DNA from: Candidatus Cloacimonas sp.
Lineage (GTDB): Bacteria; Cloacimonadota; Cloacimonadia; Cloacimonadales; Cloacimonadaceae
Assembly (NCBI GenBank): GCA_035403355.1
Contig: DAONFA010000026.1
Coordinates: 1-38,750, forward strand
Direction of reading: 5' to 3'
Length of the DNA stretch: 38,750 bases
The translations under genes were made by a program, and so were the position numbers. The notes beneath the pieces are model-generated. The model ran no database searches and had not been told where the DNA came from. It worked only from the letters and a program-made list of their open reading frames with translations. Positions 18,904 through 27,681 of this stretch are shown here, piece after piece; the first letter of the stretch is position 1; each line of letters opens with the position of its first letter.

Positions 18904-19023
18904 GTCGTTAAAGGGTCGTAATAGATAGCGTAAGCCGGGGATGATAAACTTCGCTGGAAAGGTCAAGAGGAGAGGGAACAATTCGTTTCACGCAGATTAC
19001 GCAGAGAGGGAATAATTCGTTTC

Positions 19024-19119
19024 ACGCAGATTACGCAGATTACGCAGATTACGCAGATTCCGCAGATTTGAGATTACGCTGATGATTCTGAAGACACTGA
19101 AAACACTGAGGACACTGAA
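19024..19119. repeat. Two short 9-bp tandem repeat runs
   Basis: ACGCAGATT is repeated five times at 19024-19068 (the last copy starts with C). A second nonamer, GACACTGAA and close variants, is repeated three times at 19093-19119. A related 'CACAGATTACACGGATTTCA' stretch lies far away at 34459-34485, so the first type is dispersed in this genome. Confidence 0.85.
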
Positions 19120-19135
19120 GGCACTACTTTTTTCC

Positions 19136-19487
19136 GGAGGGACGACGTCCTCGTCGTTCAAATTTGTTTACCGGTTACGATATTGTTGTGTAGTCGGAGC
19201 CCATTAAAACACTGTTTTTTTTTGGAGGAACGATGTCCTCGTCGTTCAAAATTGTTTACTGGTTACGATGTTGTTGTGTAGTCGGAGCCCACTGAAACAC
19301 TGCTTTTTTTTGGAGGAACGATATCCTCGTCGTTCAAATTTGTTTACCGGTTACGATATTGTTGTGTAGTCGGAGCCCATTAAAACACTGTTTTTTTTTG
19401 GAGGAACGATGTCCTCGTCGTTCAAAATTGTTTACTGGTTACGATGTTGTTGTGTAGTCGGAGCCCACTGAAACACTGCTTTTTTTG
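19136..19487. repeat. 88-bp tandem repeat, exactly four units (two 176-bp dimers)
   Basis: Units start at 19136, 19224, 19312 and 19400 with no length change (4 x 88 = 352 bp). Each holds 'GGAACGATGTCCTCGTCGTT' (with small inverted repeats GAACGA/TCGTTC and GAGG/CCTC), 'GTTGTGTAGTCGGAGCCCA' and a T8-9 run. Units 1 and 3 share ATTAAAAC and TTTACCGG, while units 2 and 4 share ACTGAAAC and TTTACTGG. The array therefore arose by duplication of a 176-bp dimer. A degenerate piece, 'GTCCTCGTCGTTT', is also seen at 33655-33667. Confidence 0.92.
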
Positions 19488-19572
19488 GGGTGCAAATGCC
19501 CCAGTCGCTATCAAGGTGTTACCCTAAAGGGTTTTGATAAGGAATTTTCATTCCGATTTTGTTTTTCCGGCT

Positions 19573-20664
19573 TCATTTCTTCAGGTTTGCTAAGATGGTT
19601 CTAATTTGCTTTTCGCTTACAGGTAAAGGATTTAAAGCCATATTTCGGCTACCCGTAATTTGGGGAAGGGCTTTTTCTATAAAGTCGTCACTAAGCTCTA
19701 TTTTCCGTTCAAAAGGAAGGGAATCCAGCCAGGCAAAAAAATCCTCTTTGCTCATTTGTAAATAGCTGAACAGGTCATCCAGTTCTGATTGAACAGCAGG
19801 ATAATAGAGCTCCATAATATCTTCCATTACCATAGCGTTTGCCAAACCATGAGGAATATTATAAAAAGAGGTTAAAGGATAACCAATTGAATGTTGAAGA
19901 GTAGTGCTTCCTTGAGCTATAACCATCCCTCCGTAAAGAGCATCACGCATCAATTCTTCTCTCGCCGGATAATTTTCCGGTTGGGAAAGAACAATAGGCA
20001 GAAATTTTATAATAGAGGCAATTCCTTTATAAATAAAGGGATACACAAGCGGTGAACGCTGATTGCTGTATAGCCCTTCCAAAAGATGACTTAAGGCATC
20101 CAATGCGGTATGCAGAGTAACTTTAAAAGGTAAGGTGATTGTATATTGCGGGTCTAAAACGGCTAAAACTGGAAAAGCCAAATCGCTGCCAAAACCGGCT
20201 TTCTTTTTTGTAAGAGGATCAGAAAGAACGCTATATTGAGTTGCTTCGGTTCCCGTTCCTGCGGTAAGAGGAATTGCCAAAATAGGGTAAACGCTTTTAA
20301 AAGCGGAGATATTGTATAACTCATCTCTGTTTAAGGCATTAGCAGCTGCCAAAGAAATTGCTTTTGCAGCATCAATAGGGCTGCCTCCTCCAATGCCAAT
20401 AACAAAATCACAGTCATTTTGCCAAAAAGCGGATTTGCCTTCCATCACAATATCCAAAGCAGGATTTTCTGTGACGCGCTCAAAAAGAACATAACTGACA
20501 CAAGATTCAGTTAAAACAGCAAGGACATCAGCTAATGCGCCGCTTTGTTTAGCACTTTTTTTTCCAGTAACGATTAAAGCTCTTTGCCCCAAAGAGGCAA
20601 TATGGCTTTTTGCTTTTTGAACGGCATTGCGGGCAAAAATAATACGGGTTGGACAGTAGAACAT
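19573..20664 (-). CDS. Iron-containing alcohol dehydrogenase family protein
   Basis: 363 residues, cytoplasmic NAD(P)-dependent group III dehydrogenase, acting on a primary alcohol/aldehyde or related carbonyl; the substrate is not determinable. The N-terminal dinucleotide-binding half has 'GIGGGSPIDAAKAI' (about 91-104) and 'PLTAGTGTEATQYSV'. The helical metal-binding half carries the four usual ligands: Asp and His in 'DALSHLLEGL', His in 'QHSIGYPL', and His in 'NIPHGLANA'. The length is slightly below the 380-390 typical of the family. It starts 7 nt after the stop of the M1 peptidase gene, so both are probably on one transcript; the RBS is weak. Confidence 0.93.
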   Translation of the reverse strand: MFYCPTRIIFARNAVQKAKSHIASLGQRALIVTGKKSAKQSGALADVLAVLTESCVSYVLFERVTENPALDIVMEGKSAFWQNDCDFVIGIGGGSPIDAAKAISLAAANALNRDELYNISAFKSVYPILAIPLTAGTGTEATQYSVLSDPLTKKKAGFGSDLAFPVLAVLDPQYTITLPFKVTLHTALDALSHLLEGLYSNQRSPLVYPFIYKGIASIIKFLPIVLSQPENYPAREELMRDALYGGMVIAQGSTTLQHSIGYPLTSFYNIPHGLANAMVMEDIMELYYPAVQSELDDLFSYLQMSKEDFFAWLDSLPFERKIELSDDFIEKALPQITGSRNMALNPLPVSEKQIRTILANLKK

Positions 20665-20671
20665 TTTACAC

Positions 20672-23596
20672 CTATTTAAGCAGAGTAATCTTTTTGGTTA
20701 TGATACCGGCAGGATGTTGCAAACGGAGAAAATAGATACCGGAAGCTAAATTTCTGCCATTTTCATCACATCCGTTAAAACAGATGCTATGTTTTCCTGA
20801 AGACATAAGACCTTCCGATAAAGTAACAATTTTCTGTCCTTTCAGGTTGAAAAGTTCCAGCTCCGCTTTTCCGCTAACAGGTAGAGAAAAGGATATTGTA
20901 GCTGTAGGATTAAAAGGATTGGGATAAGCAGAAAGAGTTGCCTGAGGTATAAGAACTAATTCCTCCTCCAAAGGCAAAGCCGGATTGAGAGTAGGTAATA
21001 ACTGATAAAACATAGAACTTACAGCATCAAATTGCATATAATAAAGCGGAAAGCCAAAAACAACCAAAGTTCCATTATAATCGTGTCTAAAAGCAATACA
21101 CTGCCCCGCACCGTTACTTCCTTCTGCCATATTTGCTGTATAAAGAGGTTCTTCAGCTGAACTGAAAGTGAAAATATAGGGTAACATTAAATTCCAGGAA
21201 GGAAGAACTTTATCGGGATCAACTGTCAGGGTAGGATATACATCAGATTGGGCATTGATTAAACAAGGTGAATTGTCATATACAGGATTAACTCCACCTC
21301 CAAAGCGATTCCAAAATTCTGGTGTGAAAGCGGAAACAGTTTTCCAGCTGGAAAGAACAAGTTTTCCTCCCCCGGCAACATAACTGCTGATCAAAGGAAT
21401 ATTATCCTGCAGCAAATTTTGATAAAAGTCATCCGAATGCCAAAGCACTAATTTGTAGCTGCCCAAAGTTGCTAAATCCGGAATACCCTGGGTAGCGTAA
21501 TCCCAGTTATCAATTGTGCAGGAAAAGGCACTTAAAGCATTAGCATAAAAAGTATCTACCATTTCATCATTAGGATTTACGGAAGTACCAATGCCGTCTC
21601 TGGTTTCATCTACAACTAAAAGGTCACCCGCAAAACTGAATGTTTGCGGGGTAACTGAAATGGATTGTGAAGGTCTGGAAAGATTTCCGTTAATATCTGC
21701 AACTCGCAATTGATAATCATAACTGACGCCACTAAGGGCAGTTGTATCCGCATAGCTGAAAAAATCGTTATTCAAAGAAACAAGCAAAGACCAGTTTTGT
21801 TCACTGCTCAGTTTGCGATAGAGCCGATACTGATTATCTTTTCCAGGTATAAATGCATTCCAGAAAAGCAAAACGCAATTATTGGAAGACAGATATTCTG
21901 AAATTTGGGGAATTTGTTCTGATAAGTCCCTCAGCAAAGTCCAATGGTTATAATTGGCAACAATATTAATATCATTGCTTAAAACGGTATAATTCAAAGC
22001 GTTTGTAAAACCATCGGGATTGGCAATTACCAATAAAGAATCGCTAACTCCATTTTGAGTGATCCGAAAAGGAATATCCACCGTGAATTGAGTAGAAGTT
22101 GGAGAAGTGGTTTTAGCATATATTTCCAGATGGTTATTCACTTCATTTTGCCAAATTGAATATTCCACATTAGGAATGCCGGAACCGAAAATCCATTGAT
22201 TGAAGAACTGACTAAGGTCCTGACCGCTTACTTGTTCTGCCAGGGAGATAAATTCTGCAGTAACGGCATTTTCGTTTTTATAAGTATTATAATATAATTG
22301 AAGCAGGTTAAAGAAATTAGTGTCCCCCAGCTTTAACCGTAACATATGTAGAACGCTGGCTGCCTTTTCATAGGAGGGGGGAGAAAAATAGTTATTGAAA
22401 GAGGGATTATATATTGTCTGCGGTCCGGCGTTATTTTCCCAGTTCAGATAATACTGATGAAAATTACTCTGTAGATAATCACAGGCGCTTTGCCAGCCAA
22501 ATCTTTTATCTGTCCAAAGAAATTCACTATATGTAGCAAAACCTTCAGAAAGCCATACATCCTTAAAAGTTAAAAAACTTACTGCATCCCCAAACCATTG
22601 ATGGGCAAGTTCATGGGCAATAACTACTTCATAATTACCCGTTCCGGTAATAATATAATTTCCCAGGGTTGTCATTGTTTGGTGTTCCATAGCCCCATAA
22701 GTACTCATACTGACAACGGCATTGCCATATTTTTCAAAAGGATAATCTCCAAAAAGTTCTGAAAACCAGGAAATCATCCAAGGCAGGTTTTGCAGGTCTA
22801 TTAAAGCATTATTATATTGATTTTGCAACACGAAGTTTTGCACGGGCAGATTATTCTGCTCCGGAACGGTTTGATTTATTTCTACATAAGGTCCTGCTGT
22901 AATACAAACCAGATAAGTAGTCATCGGATTCTGTCCAAGCCAATGAGTGGTAGAAGTTCCGTCGCCATTATTCACTATTTCAGTTCTAATTCCATTGGCG
23001 GCAACTTTCCAGTCACTTCTCATTGTAATATGCAAATCCACAATTGCCTTATCCCAAGGATGATCATAACAGGGCCACCAGGAACGAGCTGCATCAGGAT
23101 CAGAAATTGTAAAGACAGTATTATTGTTAAATATCATTCCGATATTGTAGTAATTATAAACTAATGAAGGATAGCCGGAATAAAAGACCTGGGTTGTAAA
23201 TTGTTCTCCAGCTGTGATGCTAACCGGAAAAGTGAAATAACTGCCATAATCAATAGCGGAAGCGTGAACTCCATTTACCAGAACATTACTTACGCTTAAA
23301 CCAGCTAAGTCATAAGACATACTGGTAAGATTTTCAGTGGCTGTTACTGTTGCCAATACATTACCGAAAATATAGTGTGAAGCATCATTAACGGTTAATG
23401 TAATTTCATACTTCTGCACATCAAAACCGTGAGCAGAATCGGCTCGGCAGATTTCTCCCGGCAAAGGGTTAGTTTCTGCTACAGGGTAATTATATTTTCG
23501 GCTAAAATCAGCATTCCAGGGTGTTTGGCAAAATAAAATTCCCAAGCAGGTTAGTAACCAAAAGGCAACCAAAATTTTTTTGATCCAGCTTTTCAT
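20672..23596 (-). CDS. Secreted M1-family aminopeptidase with T9SS sorting domain
   Basis: 974 residues. Signal peptide about 1-23 ('ILVAFWLLTCLGILFC'). An M1 N-terminal beta domain is followed by the catalytic domain: 'YGAMEHQTM' (variant of GAMEN, recognising the free amino terminus), zinc motif HELAHQW with His328, Glu329 and His332, and third ligand Glu351 in 'LSEGFATY'. A likely catalytic Tyr lies in 'YEKAASVLHML'. A fibronectin-III-like unit ('YRLYRKLSSEQNW') and a Rossmann-like unit near 680-860 ('DLLVVDETRDG') come next, and a type A sorting domain ends the protein ('AYPNPFNPTATISF' ... 'KKITLLK'). ATG follows GGAGG by 5 nt. It is probably an exported, active aminopeptidase that trims peptides released by the endopeptidases encoded nearby. 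Confidence 0.95.
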   Translation of the reverse strand: MKSWIKKILVAFWLLTCLGILFCQTPWNADFSRKYNYPVAETNPLPGEICRADSAHGFDVQKYEITLTVNDASHYIFGNVLATVTATENLTSMSYDLAGLSVSNVLVNGVHASAIDYGSYFTFPVSITAGEQFTTQVFYSGYPSLVYNYYNIGMIFNNNTVFTISDPDAARSWWPCYDHPWDKAIVDLHITMRSDWKVAANGIRTEIVNNGDGTSTTHWLGQNPMTTYLVCITAGPYVEINQTVPEQNNLPVQNFVLQNQYNNALIDLQNLPWMISWFSELFGDYPFEKYGNAVVSMSTYGAMEHQTMTTLGNYIITGTGNYEVVIAHELAHQWFGDAVSFLTFKDVWLSEGFATYSEFLWTDKRFGWQSACDYLQSNFHQYYLNWENNAGPQTIYNPSFNNYFSPPSYEKAASVLHMLRLKLGDTNFFNLLQLYYNTYKNENAVTAEFISLAEQVSGQDLSQFFNQWIFGSGIPNVEYSIWQNEVNNHLEIYAKTTSPTSTQFTVDIPFRITQNGVSDSLLVIANPDGFTNALNYTVLSNDINIVANYNHWTLLRDLSEQIPQISEYLSSNNCVLLFWNAFIPGKDNQYRLYRKLSSEQNWSLLVSLNNDFFSYADTTALSGVSYDYQLRVADINGNLSRPSQSISVTPQTFSFAGDLLVVDETRDGIGTSVNPNDEMVDTFYANALSAFSCTIDNWDYATQGIPDLATLGSYKLVLWHSDDFYQNLLQDNIPLISSYVAGGGKLVLSSWKTVSAFTPEFWNRFGGGVNPVYDNSPCLINAQSDVYPTLTVDPDKVLPSWNLMLPYIFTFSSAEEPLYTANMAEGSNGAGQCIAFRHDYNGTLVVFGFPLYYMQFDAVSSMFYQLLPTLNPALPLEEELVLIPQATLSAYPNPFNPTATISFSLPVSGKAELELFNLKGQKIVTLSEGLMSSGKHSICFNGCDENGRNLASGIYFLRLQHPAGIITKKITLLK

Positions 23597-23773
23597 TTGA
23601 ACCTCCGAAAATTATTTTCCAGTTTATAAACAAGCATATTTGTTTCCAAATTATATAAAATATATGCAGCTATGCATAAAGTCCGAATAGCCATTAGGGA
23701 ATACGGTAAAAAAATGTCTTTACGAAAAAGGGCTGTTTGCAAATGTGTAAATTAACTCTTTAGTGGAGGAAAA

Positions 23774-26026
23774 ATGCGAAGAATAATACTGTGCAGCATC
23801 TTTATACTGCTGCTGGGCTGCCTTACCCAAAACCTGTTTGCTGCAGGAGAAACGATCTATGAAATCAAAGTTAGCGGAGCTGAAAATATAGACCCCGAGC
23901 TGGTAACTTCTGCGCTCAGTATCCATATAGGCGATGCACTTGATCCTGAAGCAGTTGCCAAATCCATTCGGAATTTGTATAAAATGGGGATATTTTCCGA
24001 TATTCAATTTGAATCGGAGCCCTATAGAACAGGGGTAACTTTGCTGATCAAGATTAAGGAAAATCCTATTGTAAGCAGTATTGAATATATTGGTTTCAAG
24101 GTTGTGAAACAGGAAAGAATAGATGAACTGGTAAATGTAAAAGTCGGCAGTTATTGGAGTGAAGGAGTAAAAAACCAGCTATTGCATAAACTGAAAAATG
24201 AATATGCCGTGAAGGGTTTTAGCAATGCCGATATTCAAATCTTTGAATCTCGGGGAGCGAATAATAAAATTGGCTTAAAAGTTCAGGTAGATGAGGGAAA
24301 GCGGGTTTCCATCAAGCAAATAACCTTTGCGGGAAATAGCTCTTTTGAGGATAAAACCCTGCTGAAAAAGATGAAAACCAAACACGCCAGTTTTCTTCGC
24401 TCGGGTCATTTTGAACAGGAGAAATTTGACGCTGATTTGCAAGCACTCACTGCTTTTTACAAGAAAAACGGCTATATTGATGTAGTAGTTGGTCCTTATG
24501 AAGTGCAACCTTTGGATGAAAAACACCTTGAAATAGTGATAAATATCTATGAGGGCACAAAGTATAATTTCGGAGGCATATCTATTCAAGGTAATGAATT
24601 TTACTCTGCAGAAGAGCTGAGTAAAGTATTTACCATCAAAATCGGAGAGCCCTTTGACCAAGAGGTCTTTGATAACGAATTGCATAACATCTATGCCAAA
24701 TATTTTGATGAAGGTTTTATCTATGTTTCAATTGTCCCGAATTATGTGAAAGAAGGCGATCAGCTGATTGTGAACCTGCAAATAAACGAAAACAACCGTG
24801 CCCGTATCCGTCAGATACATATAACCGGCAATAAAAGAACCAAGGAAAAAGTGATTAGGCGTCAACTGGAAGTTTCACCAGGTGATTATTTTCGCCAAAG
24901 TCAAGTGATGCGAAGCCAACAAAACATCTACAATCTGGGCTTTTTTGAACAGGATATCCGGTTGGATTACACTCCTGTAAATAACGATGGAGATATAGAC
25001 CTGCAGTTTGATGTGGTAGATCGTTCCAGTGGAACTGCCAATGGAGGAGTAGGTTATAATTCTCAGGATAAATTTGTTGGGCAACTATCAGTATCCGAAA
25101 ACAATCTGTTCGGGAATAACTGGTCTTCCAATTTAACCTGGGAATTTGGAGGAAACACCCAAAACTTTGAATTTGCCTTCACTAATCCCAATTTGCTGGA
25201 TACGGACATTCTTTTGGGAAGCAATCTCTATTACACTAAAAAGACCTGGAGCTCTTTCTACTATGAGATTTTTACCCGTGGTGCCGGTTTAAGAGTGGGT
25301 AGAACTATTCCCTGGGTAGATAAAGCGCGTGCCGTTATAGGTTATTCATTATATTCCAAGAAGTATCGGATAACCGAAATGAGTTCCATTTTAGCAGATT
25401 CTACAGCTAATGCTACTTTGATAGAATTAAATCAACAGGGTTGGAGATATACCAGTGCCACCAGTTTAACCCTCAGCAGAGATACCCGCGATAATGTATT
25501 TTTCCCCACAAAAGGAAGCCAGTTTACTCTTTACAGTGAAATTGCAGGTGGTATTCTGGGAGGGAATTTTGATTACTTCAAACAAATTGCTCAGGTGAAC
25601 TGGTATATGGATACCTGGGAGAAACTTATTTTACGCACAAAATGGCGTTTTTGTTATGTTACGCCTTATGGTCGTTCCGATGATGCTCCCCCGGATGAAA
25701 AATTCTATTTGGGAGGCACAGGTGCAGATGGAATAAGAGGTTTTCCCGATAGTTCCATTGGCCCTTCCGGGGGTGGAACAAGGGCAATCATCTTTTCCAC
25801 AGAATTGGGTTATCCTTTGGGTAGTGACCAAATTATAGCTGTTGCCTTTTTTGATGCCGGCAATAGCTATAACAAAATGCGGGATTTCAATTTTCTGAAT
25901 TTCAAGAAAGGCACTGGGCTCGGAATCAGAATTCGCAGTCCTTTCGGTTTAATCGGTTTTGATTATGCCTATAACATTAATGATGGCGGTTGGGAACCGC
26001 ATTTACAGTTTGGAATAACTTTTTAA
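23774..26026 (+). CDS. bamA: Outer membrane protein assembly factor BamA
   Basis: 750 residues, the core of the beta-barrel insertion machine in the outer membrane. The signal peptide (about 1-24) is followed by five POTRA-like repeats in the N-terminal 400 residues (for example 'IKVSGAENIDPELV', 'ITFAGNSSFEDKTL', 'ISIQGNEFYSAEEL', 'IHITGNKRTKEKVI'). A 16-strand Omp85 barrel follows, with the conserved lid-lock motif 'GGTGADGIRGF' and the terminal 'LQFGITF'. The length fits the family (about 750-850). ATG is preceded by GGAGG. It is the first gene of an apparently continuous group that reaches thiS (32488). Divergent from the M1 peptidase gene, with 177 nt between the two starts. Confidence 0.96.
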   Translation: MRRIILCSIFILLLGCLTQNLFAAGETIYEIKVSGAENIDPELVTSALSIHIGDALDPEAVAKSIRNLYKMGIFSDIQFESEPYRTGVTLLIKIKENPIVSSIEYIGFKVVKQERIDELVNVKVGSYWSEGVKNQLLHKLKNEYAVKGFSNADIQIFESRGANNKIGLKVQVDEGKRVSIKQITFAGNSSFEDKTLLKKMKTKHASFLRSGHFEQEKFDADLQALTAFYKKNGYIDVVVGPYEVQPLDEKHLEIVINIYEGTKYNFGGISIQGNEFYSAEELSKVFTIKIGEPFDQEVFDNELHNIYAKYFDEGFIYVSIVPNYVKEGDQLIVNLQINENNRARIRQIHITGNKRTKEKVIRRQLEVSPGDYFRQSQVMRSQQNIYNLGFFEQDIRLDYTPVNNDGDIDLQFDVVDRSSGTANGGVGYNSQDKFVGQLSVSENNLFGNNWSSNLTWEFGGNTQNFEFAFTNPNLLDTDILLGSNLYYTKKTWSSFYYEIFTRGAGLRVGRTIPWVDKARAVIGYSLYSKKYRITEMSSILADSTANATLIELNQQGWRYTSATSLTLSRDTRDNVFFPTKGSQFTLYSEIAGGILGGNFDYFKQIAQVNWYMDTWEKLILRTKWRFCYVTPYGRSDDAPPDEKFYLGGTGADGIRGFPDSSIGPSGGGTRAIIFSTELGYPLGSDQIIAVAFFDAGNSYNKMRDFNFLNFKKGTGLGIRIRSPFGLIGFDYAYNINDGGWEPHLQFGITF

Positions 26027-26027
26027 G

Positions 26028-26978
26028 ATGATTAAGTATAAACACCTTTTCGGACCTGTAATGTCCCGTCGGTTAGGTATATCTTTAGGAATAGACCTTG
26101 TCCCTTATAAGTATTGTCCTTTAAATTGCGTTTATTGTGAAGTGCAAAGAACTACTCATCTGGTAACTAAGAGAGAGGAGTTCTATAGCATAGGGGAAAT
26201 TTTGGCTGAGCTGGATAGCTTTTTAGCAACCAACCCTCACTTGGATTATATCACTTTTTCCGGAGCCGGAGAACCGACCTTAAATAGTTCTCTGGGAGAA
26301 ATAGTTAGCTATATTAAAACCAAATACCCCGGCTATAAACTTGCTCTGCTTACAAATGGTATTCTTTTTTCCCAAGAGGAAGTTCGCAATGAAGTTCTGC
26401 CTTGTGATATTGTTTTACCCTCTCTTGATTCTGCCACGCAAGAGGGATTTGAGAAAATTAACCGTCCCTGTCCGGAACTAAAAGTGGAAGACCTCATTGA
26501 GGGTTTGATCCAATTCCGGCAAGAATATAAAGGCACAGTTTGGCTGGAAGTATTTCTGGTTTCAGGCATTAATACAGGTGATGAAGAACTTTCAGCTCTG
26601 GCAAAAGCTATCAATAGAATAAATCCGGATTTGGTGCAATTAAATTGCTTAGACCGTCCTGGTGCGGAAGATTGGGTTAAACCCTTACCACTAAATATTC
26701 TGAAACAAATTAAAGCTCAGCTGAAAGAACAGGTCTGCGTTCCGGTAGAAATTATCGCCAAAGTAAAATATAAACCCGCAGAAAGTCAGTTGGATTCTGA
26801 ATTGATAGAGCTTTTACATAATACTCTGAAAAGGCGTCCTTCTACTGCCGAAGACCTTTCTGCAATGCTGGATATTCATATCAATGAAATTAGCAAAGTT
26901 CTGAGGCAATTGCACCTGGAAAAGAAAATTTCCGCCATCAGAGAAAGTAGGGGAGTATTTTATAAATGGATTTCTTAA
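26028..26978 (+). CDS. Radical SAM protein with C-terminal winged-helix region
   Basis: 316 residues, cytoplasmic. The radical SAM cluster ligands are Cys30, Cys34 and Cys37 ('CPLNCVYCEVQ'), and 'FSGAGEPTL' is the SAM-binding GGE-type motif. The fold resembles COG0731-type Fe-S oxidoreductases. The last 60 residues ('RRPSTAEDLSAMLD' to 'GVFYKWIS') look like a winged-helix domain of the kind seen in regulators. The reaction is unknown. The start codon lies one base after the bamA stop, and the 3' end overlaps the start of ispD by 13 nt, so translation is coupled on both sides. Confidence 0.88.
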   Translation: MIKYKHLFGPVMSRRLGISLGIDLVPYKYCPLNCVYCEVQRTTHLVTKREEFYSIGEILAELDSFLATNPHLDYITFSGAGEPTLNSSLGEIVSYIKTKYPGYKLALLTNGILFSQEEVRNEVLPCDIVLPSLDSATQEGFEKINRPCPELKVEDLIEGLIQFRQEYKGTVWLEVFLVSGINTGDEELSALAKAINRINPDLVQLNCLDRPGAEDWVKPLPLNILKQIKAQLKEQVCVPVEIIAKVKYKPAESQLDSELIELLHNTLKRRPSTAEDLSAMLDIHINEISKVLRQLHLEKKISAIRESRGVFYKWIS

Positions 26979-27670
26979 ATAATACTACAGCTATAATCAC
27001 TGCTGCCGGAAGGGGAACACGCCTTCCTGGAAACAGCAAAAAACAATTTCGGGATTTGGCTGGAATTCCTATTATAATTAGAAGTATGGAGCCCTTTATG
27101 GCTTCCGAGCTGATTGATAATTTAATAATTACCGTTCCCGAACAGGACATTGGCAAAACGGAAGCCATCATCCAACAATGGTTTGAAAGCATAAGCAAAC
27201 CCTATCTGGTAATTGCAGGTGGCTTGGAACGCCAGGATTCTGTTTTTGCTGCTTTGCAGGCCTGTCCTGAAGGAACTGAATATGTAGCAATTCATGATGG
27301 TGTGCGACCGTTTGTTTCGCAGGAATTGCTGGAACTGCTTTTTGCAGCGGTAATAATTGATAAGGCGGTTATTCCGGCAGGAAAGATTAAACATACGGTG
27401 ATGCAAATTGAAGGGGATTATGCAGTTAACACGCTTCCCCGGCAGCAATTGATCAATGTTTTTACTCCTCAGGTTTTTGCTTATGCGTTAATTTTGGAAG
27501 CATATCAGCTGGCGGGTAACGAAAACTTTTATTCTACGGATGATGCTTCGCTGGTGCAGCATTTGGGAATGCCCATACGCTATATTTGGGATAATGATTT
27601 TAACTTGAAAATTACCGATGAGACAGACCTGTTTTTTGCCAGGCAGTTAATAGAAAAAAAGAAATTATAG
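26966..27670 (+). CDS. ispD: 2-C-methyl-D-erythritol 4-phosphate cytidylyltransferase
   Basis: 234 residues. Third step of the non-mevalonate (MEP) isoprenoid pathway: it joins CTP and MEP. Signature parts are all present: 'ITAAGRGTRLPGNSKKQF' (about 11-28, nucleotide-binding loop with Arg and Lys), 'AIHDGVRPFV' (about 111-120) and 'YSTDDASLVQ' (about 190-199). The length equals the family norm. The gene overlaps the radical SAM gene by 13 nt. ispF is found two genes downstream, so the two pathway genes are in the same group but separated by the GlmS-like gene. Confidence 0.95.
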   Translation: MDFLNNTTAIITAAGRGTRLPGNSKKQFRDLAGIPIIIRSMEPFMASELIDNLIITVPEQDIGKTEAIIQQWFESISKPYLVIAGGLERQDSVFAALQACPEGTEYVAIHDGVRPFVSQELLELLFAAVIIDKAVIPAGKIKHTVMQIEGDYAVNTLPRQQLINVFTPQVFAYALILEAYQLAGNENFYSTDDASLVQHLGMPIRYIWDNDFNLKITDETDLFFARQLIEKKKL

Positions 27671-27681
27671 AGGACATAACA

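Larger units (their letters stand above)
18661..19572. other. 912-bp gene-free region with palindrome and tandem repeats
   Basis: It separates the plus-strand methyltransferase from the minus-strand alcohol dehydrogenase (the 3' ends of both face it). It holds a 41-bp palindrome (18863-18903), a 33-bp-spaced direct repeat of 'ATTCGTTTCACGCAGATTAC' (18981 and 19014), two kinds of 9-bp tandem repeat (19024-19119) and an exact four-unit 88-bp array (19136-19487). No tRNA, no convincing ORF and no U-tailed terminator was seen, although the palindrome could act as a bidirectional structure. Confidence 0.85.

Noticed and set aside
19136..19487. CRISPR array in the 88-bp repeats
   Set aside because: Whole 88-bp units are repeated without variable spacers.
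19487..19554. Terminator hairpins (GGGGTGCAAATGCCCC, GGAATTTTCATTCC) after the alcohol dehydrogenase
   Set aside because: On the minus strand neither is followed by a T run, so an intrinsic terminator for that gene is not supported.
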